Assembly (NCBI GenBank): GCA_026995045.1 | Contig: JALWPK010000241.1 | Span: 1 to 35,774, forward strand | Length of the DNA: 35,774 bases | Direction of reading: 5' to 3' | From: Gammaproteobacteria bacterium | GTDB taxonomy: Bacteria; Pseudomonadota; Gammaproteobacteria; SZUA-229 | Shown here: positions 1 through 9,093 of the stretch, in pieces | Numbering within the stretch: the stretch's first letter is position 1 | How the letters are laid out: the number at the start of each line of letters is the position of its first letter | Made by a program: the position numbers and the translations under genes | The notes under the pieces: generated by a model | Seen by the model: only the letters and a program-made list of their open reading frames with translations | Database searches by the model: none | What the model was told of the DNA's origin: nothing

Positions 1-21
1 CACGGTATTATGATGACTCAA
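1..21 (-). CDS. Transposase, N-terminal fragment (partial)
   Basis: Seven codons are visible, reading (M)SHHNTV from a TTG at 21. AAGGAG lies 8 nt upstream, a strong ribosome binding site that favours this start over an in-frame ATG at 66, which has none. The H-x-NTV opening is typical of IS4-family transposases with a DUF4372 N-terminal domain. The rest is off the window, so the family call rests on very few residues plus the IS-end context. Confidence 0.5.
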
Positions 22-123
22 GGCCTGCACTCCTTCTTGTTTTTCAATGATTTGTCGCGATTTCATTGTATCAAAACAAGCGGGTTTTCAGGCCTTTTTT
101 GTAGGTTCTTAATGGGACACTAG
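1..123 (-). mobile_element. End of an insertion sequence (partial, runs off the left edge)
   Basis: On the minus strand a transposase reading frame starts at about position 21 and leaves the window. Between it and about position 121-125 lies a non-coding end (minus-strand reading CTAGTGTCCCATTAAGAACC) that stops where a foreign coding frame opens. I infer that this is the terminal part of an IS, probably of the IS4 family with a DUF4372-type transposase N-terminus. The exact terminus and the target duplication cannot be fixed because the other end is outside the window; CACTAGTG at 118-125 is palindromic and sits at the junction. Confidence 0.6.
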
Positions 124-126
124 TGA

Positions 127-1461
127 TATGATATCAACAATACGTACCCGGCGCTGTTGCAGGCCTACCTGGTTAATGACGGCAAGAAAACCTATATTGA
201 GCTGGCGAATATCACGCCTTCTGCGTTGACTGTGACGGCGATCGAACAGGTCAGCAAGAAAGGCATGCCGGCAATAAAACAGTTTATTGACGCCAAACGG
301 CTGCCGCTGACATTGCCGCCATCTCCCCACCTGATGCGGCCCGAGTGCATCCGGCTGCCTTTCAATGGGCCAGCGCCCGATAAAAAATCCGGTATTGTGC
401 TGCAGGTGACGGTTAACCCCGGCCACCGGTCATACCGCGTCAAGGTGAAGCCGTATTATGCGCCGATGCACAAGCCATTGTTGCCGGCATCCACTGTCGA
501 GCAGCAACTGGCCATACATCAACCCTATCTGCAACTGGACACAACAGCAAAATTGCTGACCGTTAGGCAGGGTAAATGGCAACTGCAGAAAAGTCTTATC
601 GTGCCGTCTGGTTATCACCTGCAGTTGCAGGCAGGAACGCAATTGCAGTGCGCCGGCTCGGCTGTGATTGTTGCGTACGGCACAGTGGAATCGCTGGGCA
701 CTGAACAGGCGCCAGTCATCCTGTCTGGCATCAATGATGCCGCCTGGCCAGGCATGGCTGTCATAGACGCACCCGGTAAATCACGGCTGATACATACCCG
801 AATATCAGCAACCAACGGCAAGTTCACCAGCGAATGGAGCCTGACCGGCGGGGTCACGTTTTATCAGAGTGATGTGCTGCTGCAATCCAGCTTGCTTGAA
901 GACAGCCGCGGTGAAGACGCATTGAATATAGTGCATTCCGAATTTTTGCTTGATGACATAACCATTCGGACAACGGCATCGGATGCTTTCGATTCGGACT
1001 TTTCAAAAGGTGAAATCAAGGGCGGGCTGTTTGAAAACATCGGTCTGGCTGGCGGTGGCGATGCAATAGACGTGAGTGGCACCCAAATTCGGGTAACGGC
1101 GAGCCGCTTTGTCAATATCGATGACAAGGCGGTGTCGGTCGGTGAAAAAAGTCATATGCAGGCAGCCAGTCTGGAGATACGCAATGCCGGCACCACTGCC
1201 GCCAGCAAGGATGGTTCAGAGCTGATACTGAAAGACACGCAAATCGACGGTGTACGCGTCGCCGGTTTGATGGCATACATCAAAAAACCGGAATATGGCC
1301 CGGCGCGCATCGAAGCTGAAAATGTGTCATTTGCCGATGTATCCACGCAGGCGCGCGCACAGAAAGGCAGCGTCATTCTGCTGGATGGTGAGGCTGTTGA
1401 TACGGTTGATCTTAACGTCAAGCAAATGTACAAAACGGTTATGAAAAAAGGATTGAAATAA
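127..1461 (+). pseudogene. 5'-truncated secreted right-handed beta-helix protein (possibly CotH-associated)
   Basis: The frame is open from 127, directly after the IS junction. It starts mid-domain with YDINNTYPALLQAYL, without a signal peptide or a ribosome binding site, so the 5' part of the gene appears to have been lost or displaced by the IS. A TTG at 157 could serve as a fortuitous start. The first 130 residues form a beta-sandwich-like region. From about residue 150 the protein shows parallel beta-helix rungs (DALNIVHSEFLLDDITI, GGDAIDVSGTQIRV, DDKAVSVGEKS) as in surface or polysaccharide-related proteins. The next gene, a VTC-domain protein, starts 2 bp after the stop, so the two were one operon. 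VTC genes often neighbour CotH-kinase proteins; that the missing N-terminus was CotH-like is inference. Confidence 0.7.
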
Positions 1462-1463
1462 CC

Positions 1464-2165
1464 GTGAACATGGTGCCCGAAAACGCGCGTTATGAAATCA
1501 AGTTTGTTGCGCGGCCGAGCGAGTTTCACCAGTTGATGCAATGGGTAAGGGTGCATCCTGCTGCATTTGTCAGCCCGTATCCGGATCGGCGCATCAATAA
1601 TGTATATTTTGATACCCAGGATTGTCATGCCTATGCGGAAAACCTGAGCGGTGCCAGTGCGCGCAGAAAAGTGCGTTACCGATGGTATGGCGACAGTGTA
1701 CAGCTTGATGCCGGTGTGCTCGAGGTGAAATGCAAGCGGAATTATTTTGGCTGGAAACAGCATTACCGGGTGGGGCAGCAGCCCGACACCGGCGGCCTCA
1801 ACTGGCGGCAAATTCGCGAGCACATGCTATGCGCGCTGCCAGACAAGGGGCGGCATGTGCTGCGCAAAAATCCCAACCCGGTTCTGATCAACCGTTATGA
1901 CAGAAAATATTTTGTTACTCACGACGGCATCGTGCGCCTCACAATTGATCGTAACCAACGTGTCTGGGATCAGCGCTACAAGCCCTATCCCAACTACAAA
2001 CACCCGGCGAATTTATGCGATACGATTGTCGTCGAAATCAAGTTTGACCGTAATCAGCAGGACTATGCATCGCAAATTATCCAGGGCATCCCGCTGCGTG
2101 TGAGCCGGCATTCAAAGTATATGGTCGGGGTGCACACCATCAGCCTGATTTCACACGCCTGGTAA
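1464..2165 (+). CDS. VTC-domain (polyphosphate polymerase-like) protein
   Basis: A 233-residue protein that matches the VTC superfamily along its whole length. It has the RYEIKFVA opening, YPDRRINNVYFDT, the basic RRKVRYRWYG strand, LEVKCKRN, INRYDRKYF, the acidic metal-binding VVEIKFD and a closing SRHSKYMVG. These basic and acidic residues line the tunnel in yeast Vtc4, where ATP is turned into polyphosphate. Bacterial members are mostly uncharacterised and often sit with CotH-type or beta-helix surface proteins, as here. The first codon is GTG at 1464; MVPENARYE at 1470 is an alternative. It is translationally tied to the truncated upstream gene, so the IS insertion may also have cost it its promoter. 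Activity on polyphosphate is family inference. Confidence 0.8.
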   Translation: MNMVPENARYEIKFVARPSEFHQLMQWVRVHPAAFVSPYPDRRINNVYFDTQDCHAYAENLSGASARRKVRYRWYGDSVQLDAGVLEVKCKRNYFGWKQHYRVGQQPDTGGLNWRQIREHMLCALPDKGRHVLRKNPNPVLINRYDRKYFVTHDGIVRLTIDRNQRVWDQRYKPYPNYKHPANLCDTIVVEIKFDRNQQDYASQIIQGIPLRVSRHSKYMVGVHTISLISHAW

Positions 2166-2173
2166 CAGGCTGG

Positions 2174-3433
2174 TTACCGGTTTCGGGGCTGCAGCTCAAA
2201 AGCGAAAGTATCTGGCGCAGGGCTTGTGGAAATAGGTTCAACGCGGGCGCGCCCGCTGTCCAGCGTGACCAGCCATACATGGTTGAGCGGCGCGATGTTT
2301 TCCATATACCAGCGCTGTTTTGGCGTGCGTGAATCCGTTCCCCAGTTGCCGTCACCAATATATATCGTTCCGTCATCTGTGTTGCTGCGTTGATTGTTTT
2401 TCAGACGATAGGTTTTTTTTAACGTGTGTTCGTGATTCTCAAACGCCAGATCCAGCGCATAACGATCGAATAGCGGCAGCCAGAACTGGCGCAGTCTTTG
2501 CGATGGCGCGCCATCGGCCGGGTAATAACTCGGGTACAACGGGACATGGTATGCGGCGAATCGAAAGTGGCCGGTATCCTGACTTTGCAGGCTGGTTTGC
2601 AGCCAGCGCCGTTGCTCGCCGTCAGCAGGGTAAACGTGTTCCGTATCCAGCACCAGCAGCACGCCATGTTCACCCAGCCGGCGCTTGAAGAAACTTTTGT
2701 CGCCAGCCGGGTGAAACAACAACTCATAAAACGGCGCGGTATTGATGTCTGGCTGGTAGTCAGCTTGCGTCACCGAAAGCATGGCGGTATTGACATCATG
2801 ATTGCCCACTGCTGCAATGACTGGAATCGTATAACCATCAGGCGTAATCATGTTGCGTTGCCAGATAGCCAGCAGTTGTTGCCAGCGTGATTGCTTTTCC
2901 GGGTCGCCATCGGCGTAGGCGATATCGCCACCGATAACAGCAAAGTGCGGACGGGTTTCGGCTGCCAGTTGCGTTAACTGTTCCAGTGCAGGCGTAATCC
3001 GGGTGTCGCCGCCAGCAATAAAGCGTATGGCGCCAGTCTCTGGTACAGTTTGAAACTTTCTTTCATCGGTCAACACAGAATCGCCATCACTGACCACAAA
3101 ATAATAATCCTTGCCAGACTGCAACGAGTGCAGTTTGGCTGAATGCACTTTCAGCGTTATGCCGCTGCGCTGACGCAGGGTGGTGGAAACTGCATGTGCG
3201 TATTGCTTCAGTTGCCCCTGCCGGGGCTTGCTGTCATAGTAGACAACCAGCTTGTCGAGCTGTTGTGTGGTGGCGTAATTGACCACCATATTGTGTGAGG
3301 TGTCTTCTGTTTCCCAGGTGAGAAAGGTATATGCAGGCTCCGGTGTGAATAAAAACGCCACGCTGCTGACGATGCCCACAATCGCAATGGCGAGAGCAAG
3401 AAGTAGTGTTCGGGCGCCAGGCATGGAGGACAT
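2174..3433 (-). CDS. Membrane-anchored metallophosphatase, purple-acid-phosphatase-like
   Basis: From the ATG at 3433 the protein has 419 residues. An N-terminal membrane segment (TLLLALAIAIVGIVSS) is followed by a fibronectin-like purple acid phosphatase N-domain (TFLTWETED) and a calcineurin-like catalytic domain. All five metal-ligand blocks are visible: GGDTR, GGDIAYADGD (GDxxY), GNHD, YHVP and NHEHT, a variant of GHxH. It should therefore be a dinuclear metal phosphoesterase facing the periplasm; the substrate is unknown. The start follows the stop of the upstream glycosyltransferase by 4 bp and overlaps a GAGGA ribosome site (ATG at 3424 is the alternative). A longer frame to 3517 would overlap the glycosyltransferase by about 80 bp and is less likely. 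It converges on the VTC gene with an 8-bp gap. Confidence 0.85.
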   Translation of the reverse strand: MSSMPGARTLLLALAIAIVGIVSSVAFLFTPEPAYTFLTWETEDTSHNMVVNYATTQQLDKLVVYYDSKPRQGQLKQYAHAVSTTLRQRSGITLKVHSAKLHSLQSGKDYYFVVSDGDSVLTDERKFQTVPETGAIRFIAGGDTRITPALEQLTQLAAETRPHFAVIGGDIAYADGDPEKQSRWQQLLAIWQRNMITPDGYTIPVIAAVGNHDVNTAMLSVTQADYQPDINTAPFYELLFHPAGDKSFFKRRLGEHGVLLVLDTEHVYPADGEQRRWLQTSLQSQDTGHFRFAAYHVPLYPSYYPADGAPSQRLRQFWLPLFDRYALDLAFENHEHTLKKTYRLKNNQRSNTDDGTIYIGDGNWGTDSRTPKQRWYMENIAPLNHVWLVTLDSGRARVEPISTSPAPDTFAFELQPRNR

Positions 3434-3437
3434 GTCC

Positions 3438-4574
3438 TCAGTTGGCGTATTGCCGGTACAAGCCAGCGATCGCGTCAGCATTGCTGGCGGCGTTGTAATG
3501 GCGGCTGACGCGCTCACAGGCGTTTTCGGTCAGTGACACGAGCTGCTTGCGGTTTTTTTCGATTGACAGTAATGCCGCAGCATAATCCGCCGGCTGCTGG
3601 TTGGGAATGAGTATGCCGCAGCGGCCGTGATCCAGCACTTCCGGAATTGCGCCAACCGCATGCGTAATCACGCAGGTCTTCAGGCACATCGCTTCCAGCA
3701 GCACCATGGGAAGGCCTTCGTGATCCGATGTTATCAGCAATGCATCCAGCTTTCGCAGTTCCTGCTGGATGTTGTCGCAGTGCCCCATAAAATCTAGTTG
3801 ACCACTGTCAATCAGCCTGGCGCCGTAGTTTTGCATGCTGATCAGCAACGGGCCATCGCCATAGATTTTGAAACGGATAGCCTTGTCGGGGTGGTTATCA
3901 GCGATGATGTTGGCGATATCAATAAACAGGTCGATGCGTTTCACCTCGACCAGGCGGCCTACGATGCCAACAGAAAAGGGGGGATGATCGTTTTCCGCCT
4001 CCTGTGTGGCGCTTTTCTGGGCCGCTTCGAGTGTTGCTTCAATATCGATGCCGTTTTCAATCACCCTGATTTGATTGCGCGTGAAGCTGTCCGCCAGCTT
4101 GTCTGCGAGTTCTCTGGACACTGCAATAATGGCTTTTTGCACAAACCGGCCACTGAACCAGTCCAGAAACTTTTGCACATGTTTGTGCGGTTGGCTCCAT
4201 TTGGGTAGATGTTCGCTGGCGCCATGAATGGTGCGAACAGACGGGATGCCTTGCAGCCAGGCGGCAAAGCCGCCCAAGATATTTTCCTTGACCCGGTGCG
4301 TATGCACGATATCCGGTCTATGCTTGTGCAGAATATGCAGTAATTGCATGAAGATGCTGCCGGCATGGTACTGGCTTTCATTGACCACGATGACGCTTAT
4401 GCCACGCGCTTGCAGTTCCTGCTGCAGCCGGCCTGGGTTGAGCAACACGACGGTGACCTGGGTGTCTTGACAGCGCTGCTGCTGACTGGCGAGGGTGAAT
4501 AATTGCACTTCGGCGCCAGCCCACAGGTCGCCGGAGGCAATGTGCATGACGTGAACAGGCGAACTTGGCGGCAT
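3438..4574 (-). CDS. Glycosyltransferase, GT4 family
   Basis: A 378-residue GT-B enzyme. The N-terminal acceptor half opens with HIASGDLWAGAEVQ, the glycine-rich loop of GT4 enzymes, and includes RPDIVHTHRVKENILG. The C-terminal donor half has VGIVGRLVEVKRIDLFID, KIYGDGPL and the retaining-enzyme E-x7-E element in HEGLPMVLLEAM. It probably transfers a sugar from a nucleotide donor during exopolysaccharide assembly at the cytoplasmic face. The ATG at 4574 (MPPSSPVHVMH) is preferred because the conserved domain begins just after it; the frame extends to 4670 without homology. The gene diverges from the GT2 gene at 4725 and is followed, 4 bp on, by the phosphatase. Confidence 0.88.
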   Translation of the reverse strand: MPPSSPVHVMHIASGDLWAGAEVQLFTLASQQQRCQDTQVTVVLLNPGRLQQELQARGISVIVVNESQYHAGSIFMQLLHILHKHRPDIVHTHRVKENILGGFAAWLQGIPSVRTIHGASEHLPKWSQPHKHVQKFLDWFSGRFVQKAIIAVSRELADKLADSFTRNQIRVIENGIDIEATLEAAQKSATQEAENDHPPFSVGIVGRLVEVKRIDLFIDIANIIADNHPDKAIRFKIYGDGPLLISMQNYGARLIDSGQLDFMGHCDNIQQELRKLDALLITSDHEGLPMVLLEAMCLKTCVITHAVGAIPEVLDHGRCGILIPNQQPADYAAALLSIEKNRKQLVSLTENACERVSRHYNAASNADAIAGLYRQYAN

Positions 4575-4724
4575 GGGGTGATTTCTTGAATATGATAAAG
4601 TTTGCGGCTTTTGGTATCCCTGCTGGCTGTTCACTGCAAGGCGTCGCCAGCAAGGCCACATTATAGGCATTTCTGCAGAGCTTCGCTTTCTGCATTGTGC
4701 GGATTGAATAGACTATAACGATAT

Positions 4725-5861
4725 ATGGAATTTTTGTTTTATCTGACAGCCGTCATGTGCGCATACAGTTATTTTCTGTATCCGCTGATTCTGAAACTGT
4801 TGCCGGAGCGCGAGCCGGTGAATTGCCCGCCGCCGGCGGATGATGCGCTGCCGGTATTGAGCCTCATTATCACCGTGCACAACGAGCAGGCGCGCATTCG
4901 GGACAAGCTGGAAAATTCGCTGGCAATCGATTACCCGCAGGAGCGGCTCGAAATCATCGTGGCTTCCGATTTTTCCACGGACGATACCGAATCCATTGTC
5001 GAGTCTTATGCCGATAAAGGCGTCAAACTGGTGCGCGCCGACGAACGCAAGGGCAAGGAATACGCCCAGCTGTGCGGCATTCGCGCTTCCAGCGGCGAGA
5101 TTCTGGTGTTCTCCGATGTCGCTACGCAAATTCCACAGGACGCGCTGCGATTGCTGGCGGCGCGGTTTTGCGATGACGTTGTCGGCGCAGTGTCCAGCGA
5201 GGACCAGTTCATCAGCAACGATGGCCGCGTGGTGGGCGAGGGCGCCTATGTCAAATACGAAATGTGGCTGCGGCGGCTGGAATCACGCCGCGCCGGGCTG
5301 GTCGGCCTCAGCGGTTCGTTTTTCGCCGCCCGGCGTGAAGTGTGCGAGCAGTGGGACATTTGCGCGCCCAGCGATTTCAATACCGCGCTCAACTGCGCCA
5401 AACTCGGCATGGTGGCGATTACCTGTCCTGATGTGCTCGGCATCTACAAGGACGTCAAGGATCCGGGGCTGGAATACCGCCGCAAGATGCGCACCGTGAT
5501 TCGCGGCATCACCGCCATCGCCCGTCATCCCGAAGTGCTCAATCCTTTCCGCATGGGCGGCTTTGCGTTTCAGGTGTGGAGCCACAAAATCATGCGCTGG
5601 GGCGTGCCCTGGTTCATGCTGGCCTTCGCCATCATCACCCTGTTGATGCAGGGGCAGGGCTGGGTGTATACGCTGGCGCTGTACGCGCAACTTGCCTTTT
5701 ACGGCCTGGCGCTGGCGGGCTGGTTGCTGCCGCTGGCGCGCGAGAACACCCTGGTGCGGCTGATCTACTTTTTTGTGCAAACCAATCTGGCGCTGGCGGT
5801 GGCGACCGTGCAGTTTCTTTCCGGCAAGCGTATGACCGTGTGGACGCCCTCGCAACGTTGA
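4725..5861 (+). CDS. Membrane glycosyltransferase, GT2 family
   Basis: A 378-residue processive-type GT2. A membrane helix (residues 1-25) precedes the GT-A catalytic domain with LSLIITVHNEQARI, VASDFSTDDTE, the metal-binding FSD (D131) and GLSGSFFAARREV. Three further hydrophobic segments follow at about 285-370 (VPWFMLAFAIITLLM, TLALYAQLAFYGLAL, LIYFFVQTNLALAVATV). This layout is that of inner-membrane glycosyltransferases that build exopolysaccharide backbones. It heads a plus-strand run with the DegT-like enzyme (4-bp gap), the export lipoprotein and the beta-barrel, so a role in capsule or EPS synthesis for that machinery is likely. The sugar specificity cannot be read. Confidence 0.88.
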   Translation: MEFLFYLTAVMCAYSYFLYPLILKLLPEREPVNCPPPADDALPVLSLIITVHNEQARIRDKLENSLAIDYPQERLEIIVASDFSTDDTESIVESYADKGVKLVRADERKGKEYAQLCGIRASSGEILVFSDVATQIPQDALRLLAARFCDDVVGAVSSEDQFISNDGRVVGEGAYVKYEMWLRRLESRRAGLVGLSGSFFAARREVCEQWDICAPSDFNTALNCAKLGMVAITCPDVLGIYKDVKDPGLEYRRKMRTVIRGITAIARHPEVLNPFRMGGFAFQVWSHKIMRWGVPWFMLAFAIITLLMQGQGWVYTLALYAQLAFYGLALAGWLLPLARENTLVRLIYFFVQTNLALAVATVQFLSGKRMTVWTPSQR

Positions 5862-5865
5862 CGCC

Positions 5866-7023
5866 ATGTTCTATCAGTTGCCCCCGGTCGGGAATCCGGT
5901 AAAAACAACCTCGCACTCTGAACAATCGGCCGAGGCCTGCCTGCAATCCATCGCCGCAGGTTATCAGCCGTTTTTTTACCAGTCCGGTACCGCAGCGCTG
6001 GCGGCGGCGGTAATCGCCGCGATGGCGCAGCGCCCCTGTGAGCAGCCGGAAGTGCTGCTGCCGGCCTACGCCTGCCCGGATTTGATCAGCGCGGTGCTGT
6101 ATGCCGGCGCCACGCCGGTGCTGGTGGATCTGGAGGCGGAGCGCCCTTGGATGAGCCTGACGCAATTGCAGCGCAAGCTGGGCGAGCAGACGGTCGCAGT
6201 TATCGCGGTCAATTTGTTCGGCATCGCCGAGCGGATTGAAGCGATTCAACAACTGGCGCACAGCGTTGGCGCGACGGTGCTTGAAGACAGCGCGCAGGGT
6301 TTCCCGCAGGCCGGAGAGCATGACTACTGGCGCGCGGATACCGTGGTGGTCAGCTTCGGCCGCGGCAAGCCGGTCAGTTTGCTGGGCGGCGGCGCGGTGC
6401 TGAGCCGACAGCCGGATGGCCTGCCGCGTCGCGCAATCACACCGGTGACCGCAATGCAGCGCGCAAGCACTCGTTTCAAGGCGGGTTTGTACAATCACCT
6501 GATTCACCCGCGCCTGTACTGGATGCTGCTGGCGATGCCGTTTCTGCATCTCGGTGAAACCCGTTTTAACCCGCTGACATCGCTGGCCGGGATGGACGCC
6601 ATGCGCCACGCTTTGTTGCCTGATAACATCGAAAACTACCAGCGCGCCGGCGCGGAGGGGCAGCAACAGCTGGATGAGGCAATTAAAGCCGATGGCGTGC
6701 TGAAACTGGCGCCAGCGTGCAACACGCCTGCAACACGCCGCTTGCTGCGCTATCCGTTGCTGGTCGAGCCGGGCAGGCGAGAGCGCATTCTGGCGCGGCT
6801 GAACGCCGCCGGGCTGGGCGCGTCAGTATTGTATCCAGCGATTCTGCCGGAAATCGACGGACTGCCCGACTCGCTGGCTATGCGGCAGGGCGCGCGCGAG
6901 GCGATTAGGTCACAATACCCGAATGCGGTAGACTTTGCCGGCAGATTGCTGACCCTGCCGGCCCACAGCAGGGTCAGGCCGCGCGATATCGCGCATATCG
7001 GCCAGATAATCAATCACAGCTGA
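5866..7023 (+). CDS. DegT/DnrJ/EryC1-type PLP-dependent enzyme
   Basis: A 385-residue fold-type-I PLP enzyme related to sugar aminotransferases. The SGTAAL phosphate-binding turn (40-45), LLPAYACPDL, the PLP-ring aspartate block LEDSAQ (D141, Q144) and SFGRGKPVS with the likely Schiff-base lysine K168 can be seen. Classical DegT proteins have SF-x-x-x-K in this position, which fits. The protein is more divergent than NDP-sugar aminotransferases of the WecE type, especially in its C-terminal half, so transamination of a nucleotide sugar is only the default suggestion. It starts 4 bp after the GT2 gene and is followed by the export lipoprotein gene, which places it in the EPS operon. Confidence 0.8.
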   Translation: MFYQLPPVGNPVKTTSHSEQSAEACLQSIAAGYQPFFYQSGTAALAAAVIAAMAQRPCEQPEVLLPAYACPDLISAVLYAGATPVLVDLEAERPWMSLTQLQRKLGEQTVAVIAVNLFGIAERIEAIQQLAHSVGATVLEDSAQGFPQAGEHDYWRADTVVVSFGRGKPVSLLGGGAVLSRQPDGLPRRAITPVTAMQRASTRFKAGLYNHLIHPRLYWMLLAMPFLHLGETRFNPLTSLAGMDAMRHALLPDNIENYQRAGAEGQQQLDEAIKADGVLKLAPACNTPATRRLLRYPLLVEPGRRERILARLNAAGLGASVLYPAILPEIDGLPDSLAMRQGAREAIRSQYPNAVDFAGRLLTLPAHSRVRPRDIAHIGQIINHS

Positions 7024-7091
7024 AAACACAACACGGGCCGCGCTTATGCGCGCCACAATCTGGAAAAAATGAAGTGAAGATGAGAATGGAT

Positions 7092-7721
7092 ATGAAGTTA
7101 CCTTACATTGCAGGTTTGCTATCAATGATTTTGCTCGCGGGTTGCGCCGCCGACAAGCCGCGCCTGCCCAAGGCCTGGCAAACGCCGGGCAGCGGCCCCA
7201 GCGTGCTGGTCGATAATTACAGACTGGCGGTGTCGGATCAGGTGCAGATCAATGTCTGGAAAAATCCGGAGTTGTCAGTCACCCAGCCGATTCGACCCGA
7301 TGGCAAAATCACCCTGCCGCTGATTGGAGAAATGATGGCGGCGGGCAAGACGCCTTCGAAGCTGTCCTCTGAAATCGAGGATCGCCTGTCCGTGTTTGTC
7401 AAAAATCCGACCGTGTCCATTATTCTCACCGGCTTGCAGGGGCAGGCGTATCTGTCGCGTATTCGCGTGACCGGCGCGGTAGGCAAGGATATATCGATTA
7501 ACTACAGCCCCGGCATGACCGTGCTGGACGCGGTGCTCGAAGCCGGCAGTCTGGACGCCTATGCAGACGGTAACGAAACCAAACTGCATCGTCGCACCAG
7601 CGAAGGCAAAACTGAAACTTTCGACATTCGCCTCGACGACATGATGGAAGATGGCGACATGACCACCAACGTGCTGTTGCAACCGGGCGACATCATCACC
7701 GTGCCGGAAAGCGCGTTCTGA
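7092..7721 (+). CDS. Polysaccharide export lipoprotein, PEP-CTERM system type (Wza/EpsA-like)
   Basis: A 209-residue lipoprotein whose signal peptide ends in the lipobox LLAGC (Cys18). It is a short Wza-family protein. The Poly_export domain reads YRLAVSDQVQINVWKNPELS, then RPDGKITLPLIGEM, and two SLBB-like segments follow (VRVTGAV replaced by IRVTGAVG, then MTVLDAVLEAGSLDAYADGN). It ends PGDIITVPESAF, the ending typical of TIGR03027 PEP-CTERM-associated exporters. It should form the periplasmic/outer-membrane ring through which EPS leaves. Start choice is uncertain: in-frame GTG 7074 and ATGs 7080 and 7086 precede ATG 7092; I chose the last because it gives a normal lipoprotein signal. The chain-length regulator/kinase usually next to it is absent here. 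Confidence 0.88.
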   Translation: MKLPYIAGLLSMILLAGCAADKPRLPKAWQTPGSGPSVLVDNYRLAVSDQVQINVWKNPELSVTQPIRPDGKITLPLIGEMMAAGKTPSKLSSEIEDRLSVFVKNPTVSIILTGLQGQAYLSRIRVTGAVGKDISINYSPGMTVLDAVLEAGSLDAYADGNETKLHRRTSEGKTETFDIRLDDMMEDGDMTTNVLLQPGDIITVPESAF

Positions 7722-7765
7722 TTATTGTAATCGCTGACTGACAAACGGAATCAAGAGTGTTCCCG

Positions 7766-9058
7766 GTGTGCTGCAAATCTTGTGGCAAGTTGCTCACAGT
7801 GTTGCTGTTTGGCTTTGGCCTAGCATCGCCGGCGCTGGCGCTGCAAATTTCCGCCGGTATTGGCGACGAGTTGCGCTATACCGACAACGCCGCCCTGAGT
7901 GAAGCGAACGAACAGGATGACCTCATCAACACGGTGACGTTAAGCGCCGGCATTGCCGAACAAAGCGGCTCAACACAGATGTCACTGGACAGCGCCTTGC
8001 GCGCGATCGATTACACCCGGGATACTTTTGATAATGTGAATTATCTGACTGCCAACGCCAACGCCAGTTGGCAAATGGTGAAAGGCCGGTTGAACTGGAA
8101 CCTGGTGGATACTTTCAGGCAGCAACGCATTAACTCGCTGGATCCTGGTGTGCCAACCAATACACAGGACATCAATGTATTCAGTTTTGGCCCGGATATC
8201 ACCATCCCGCTGACCTCCGCTCAGCAGTTAACCATTCAGCCCCAGTATCGCCGAACTTACTATGAAGTATCGGTAGCCGACAATCAGCAATATGTGTTGG
8301 GCGCCAATTGGCAGTACCGCTGGCGCAAGGCGGCATCGCTGGTAGTCGATGGCAGCGTCAGCAAGGTGTCGTATGATGTATCCTCGTTCGATTTTGAATC
8401 GCGTTCAATCAATGCCGGCGTCACCGGCAGTGTTTCACGCTCCGATTACACCCTGTCGGCAGGGGTGACCCACATTGACCGCGATACGGGAAGCAGTCAG
8501 CGAGGCAACAACCTGGATGCTAGCTGGCGGTTCAACGCCAGCAAGACATTCACATTCGGCGTCACTGCATCATCCCGGTTTACCGAAGCGGGCAATGTGC
8601 TGCTGAATGCGGCTTTGTTGTCAACAGATGCGACAGGCTTTCAGCAAAATGAATCGGATGCCCTGCAGATTGCCACTGGTGTGGTGCGTATTAAATCAGC
8701 TGCTCTGTATCTGAATAAAACATTCAGGCGACTGGTGATGCGATTCAGCGCCGGTGTACGCCGCAGTGATTATGATGGCGCAACATCGGATCGTGACATT
8801 CGAGCCGCCACCCTGGGTTTACGTTACAACCACTCCGCCCGGTTATCCAGCCGGCTGGATGTCAGATACAACAATACCCAACTGGATGATGGTTCGCGGG
8901 AAGATACGACACGTGTAACCACCCTGAACCTGAATTACAATCTGTCGCGCCGCATCACCGCCAGCGTCAGCCTGCGCGCCAGTCGGCGAGACAGCACTGT
9001 GCCGACCAATGCCTACGATGAAAACAGCCTTAGCCTGGGGCTGGCGTACCAGTATTAA
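7766..9058 (+). CDS. Outer-membrane beta-barrel, PEP-CTERM system-associated (TIGR03016-like)
   Basis: A protein of about 430 residues with a Sec signal (LLTVLLFGFGLASPALA) and then repeated amphipathic beta strands in alternating polar/apolar pattern up to a C-terminal aromatic, LGLAYQY, the mark of a Bam-inserted outer-membrane barrel. Strand motifs such as DELRYTDNAAL, SFGPDITIPL and RASRRDSTVPTNAYDENS resemble the TIGR03016 family that accompanies exosortase EPS loci. It follows the export lipoprotein by about 44 bp and is probably a secretion barrel or surface component for the same polymer. GTG at 7766 has AAGAG at a normal distance upstream; GTG at 7757 overlaps that site. Confidence 0.75.
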   Translation: MCCKSCGKLLTVLLFGFGLASPALALQISAGIGDELRYTDNAALSEANEQDDLINTVTLSAGIAEQSGSTQMSLDSALRAIDYTRDTFDNVNYLTANANASWQMVKGRLNWNLVDTFRQQRINSLDPGVPTNTQDINVFSFGPDITIPLTSAQQLTIQPQYRRTYYEVSVADNQQYVLGANWQYRWRKAASLVVDGSVSKVSYDVSSFDFESRSINAGVTGSVSRSDYTLSAGVTHIDRDTGSSQRGNNLDASWRFNASKTFTFGVTASSRFTEAGNVLLNAALLSTDATGFQQNESDALQIATGVVRIKSAALYLNKTFRRLVMRFSAGVRRSDYDGATSDRDIRAATLGLRYNHSARLSSRLDVRYNNTQLDDGSREDTTRVTTLNLNYNLSRRITASVSLRASRRDSTVPTNAYDENSLSLGLAYQY

Positions 9059-9093
9059 CTGGCTTTTTCAACAACCTGTTAGCCTTAACGGCT

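Noticed and set aside
5635-6666. 343-codon minus-strand frame opposite the GT2 and DegT-like genes
   Set aside because: The translation is Arg/His/Gln-rich without motifs, and the plus-strand genes have clear catalytic motifs.
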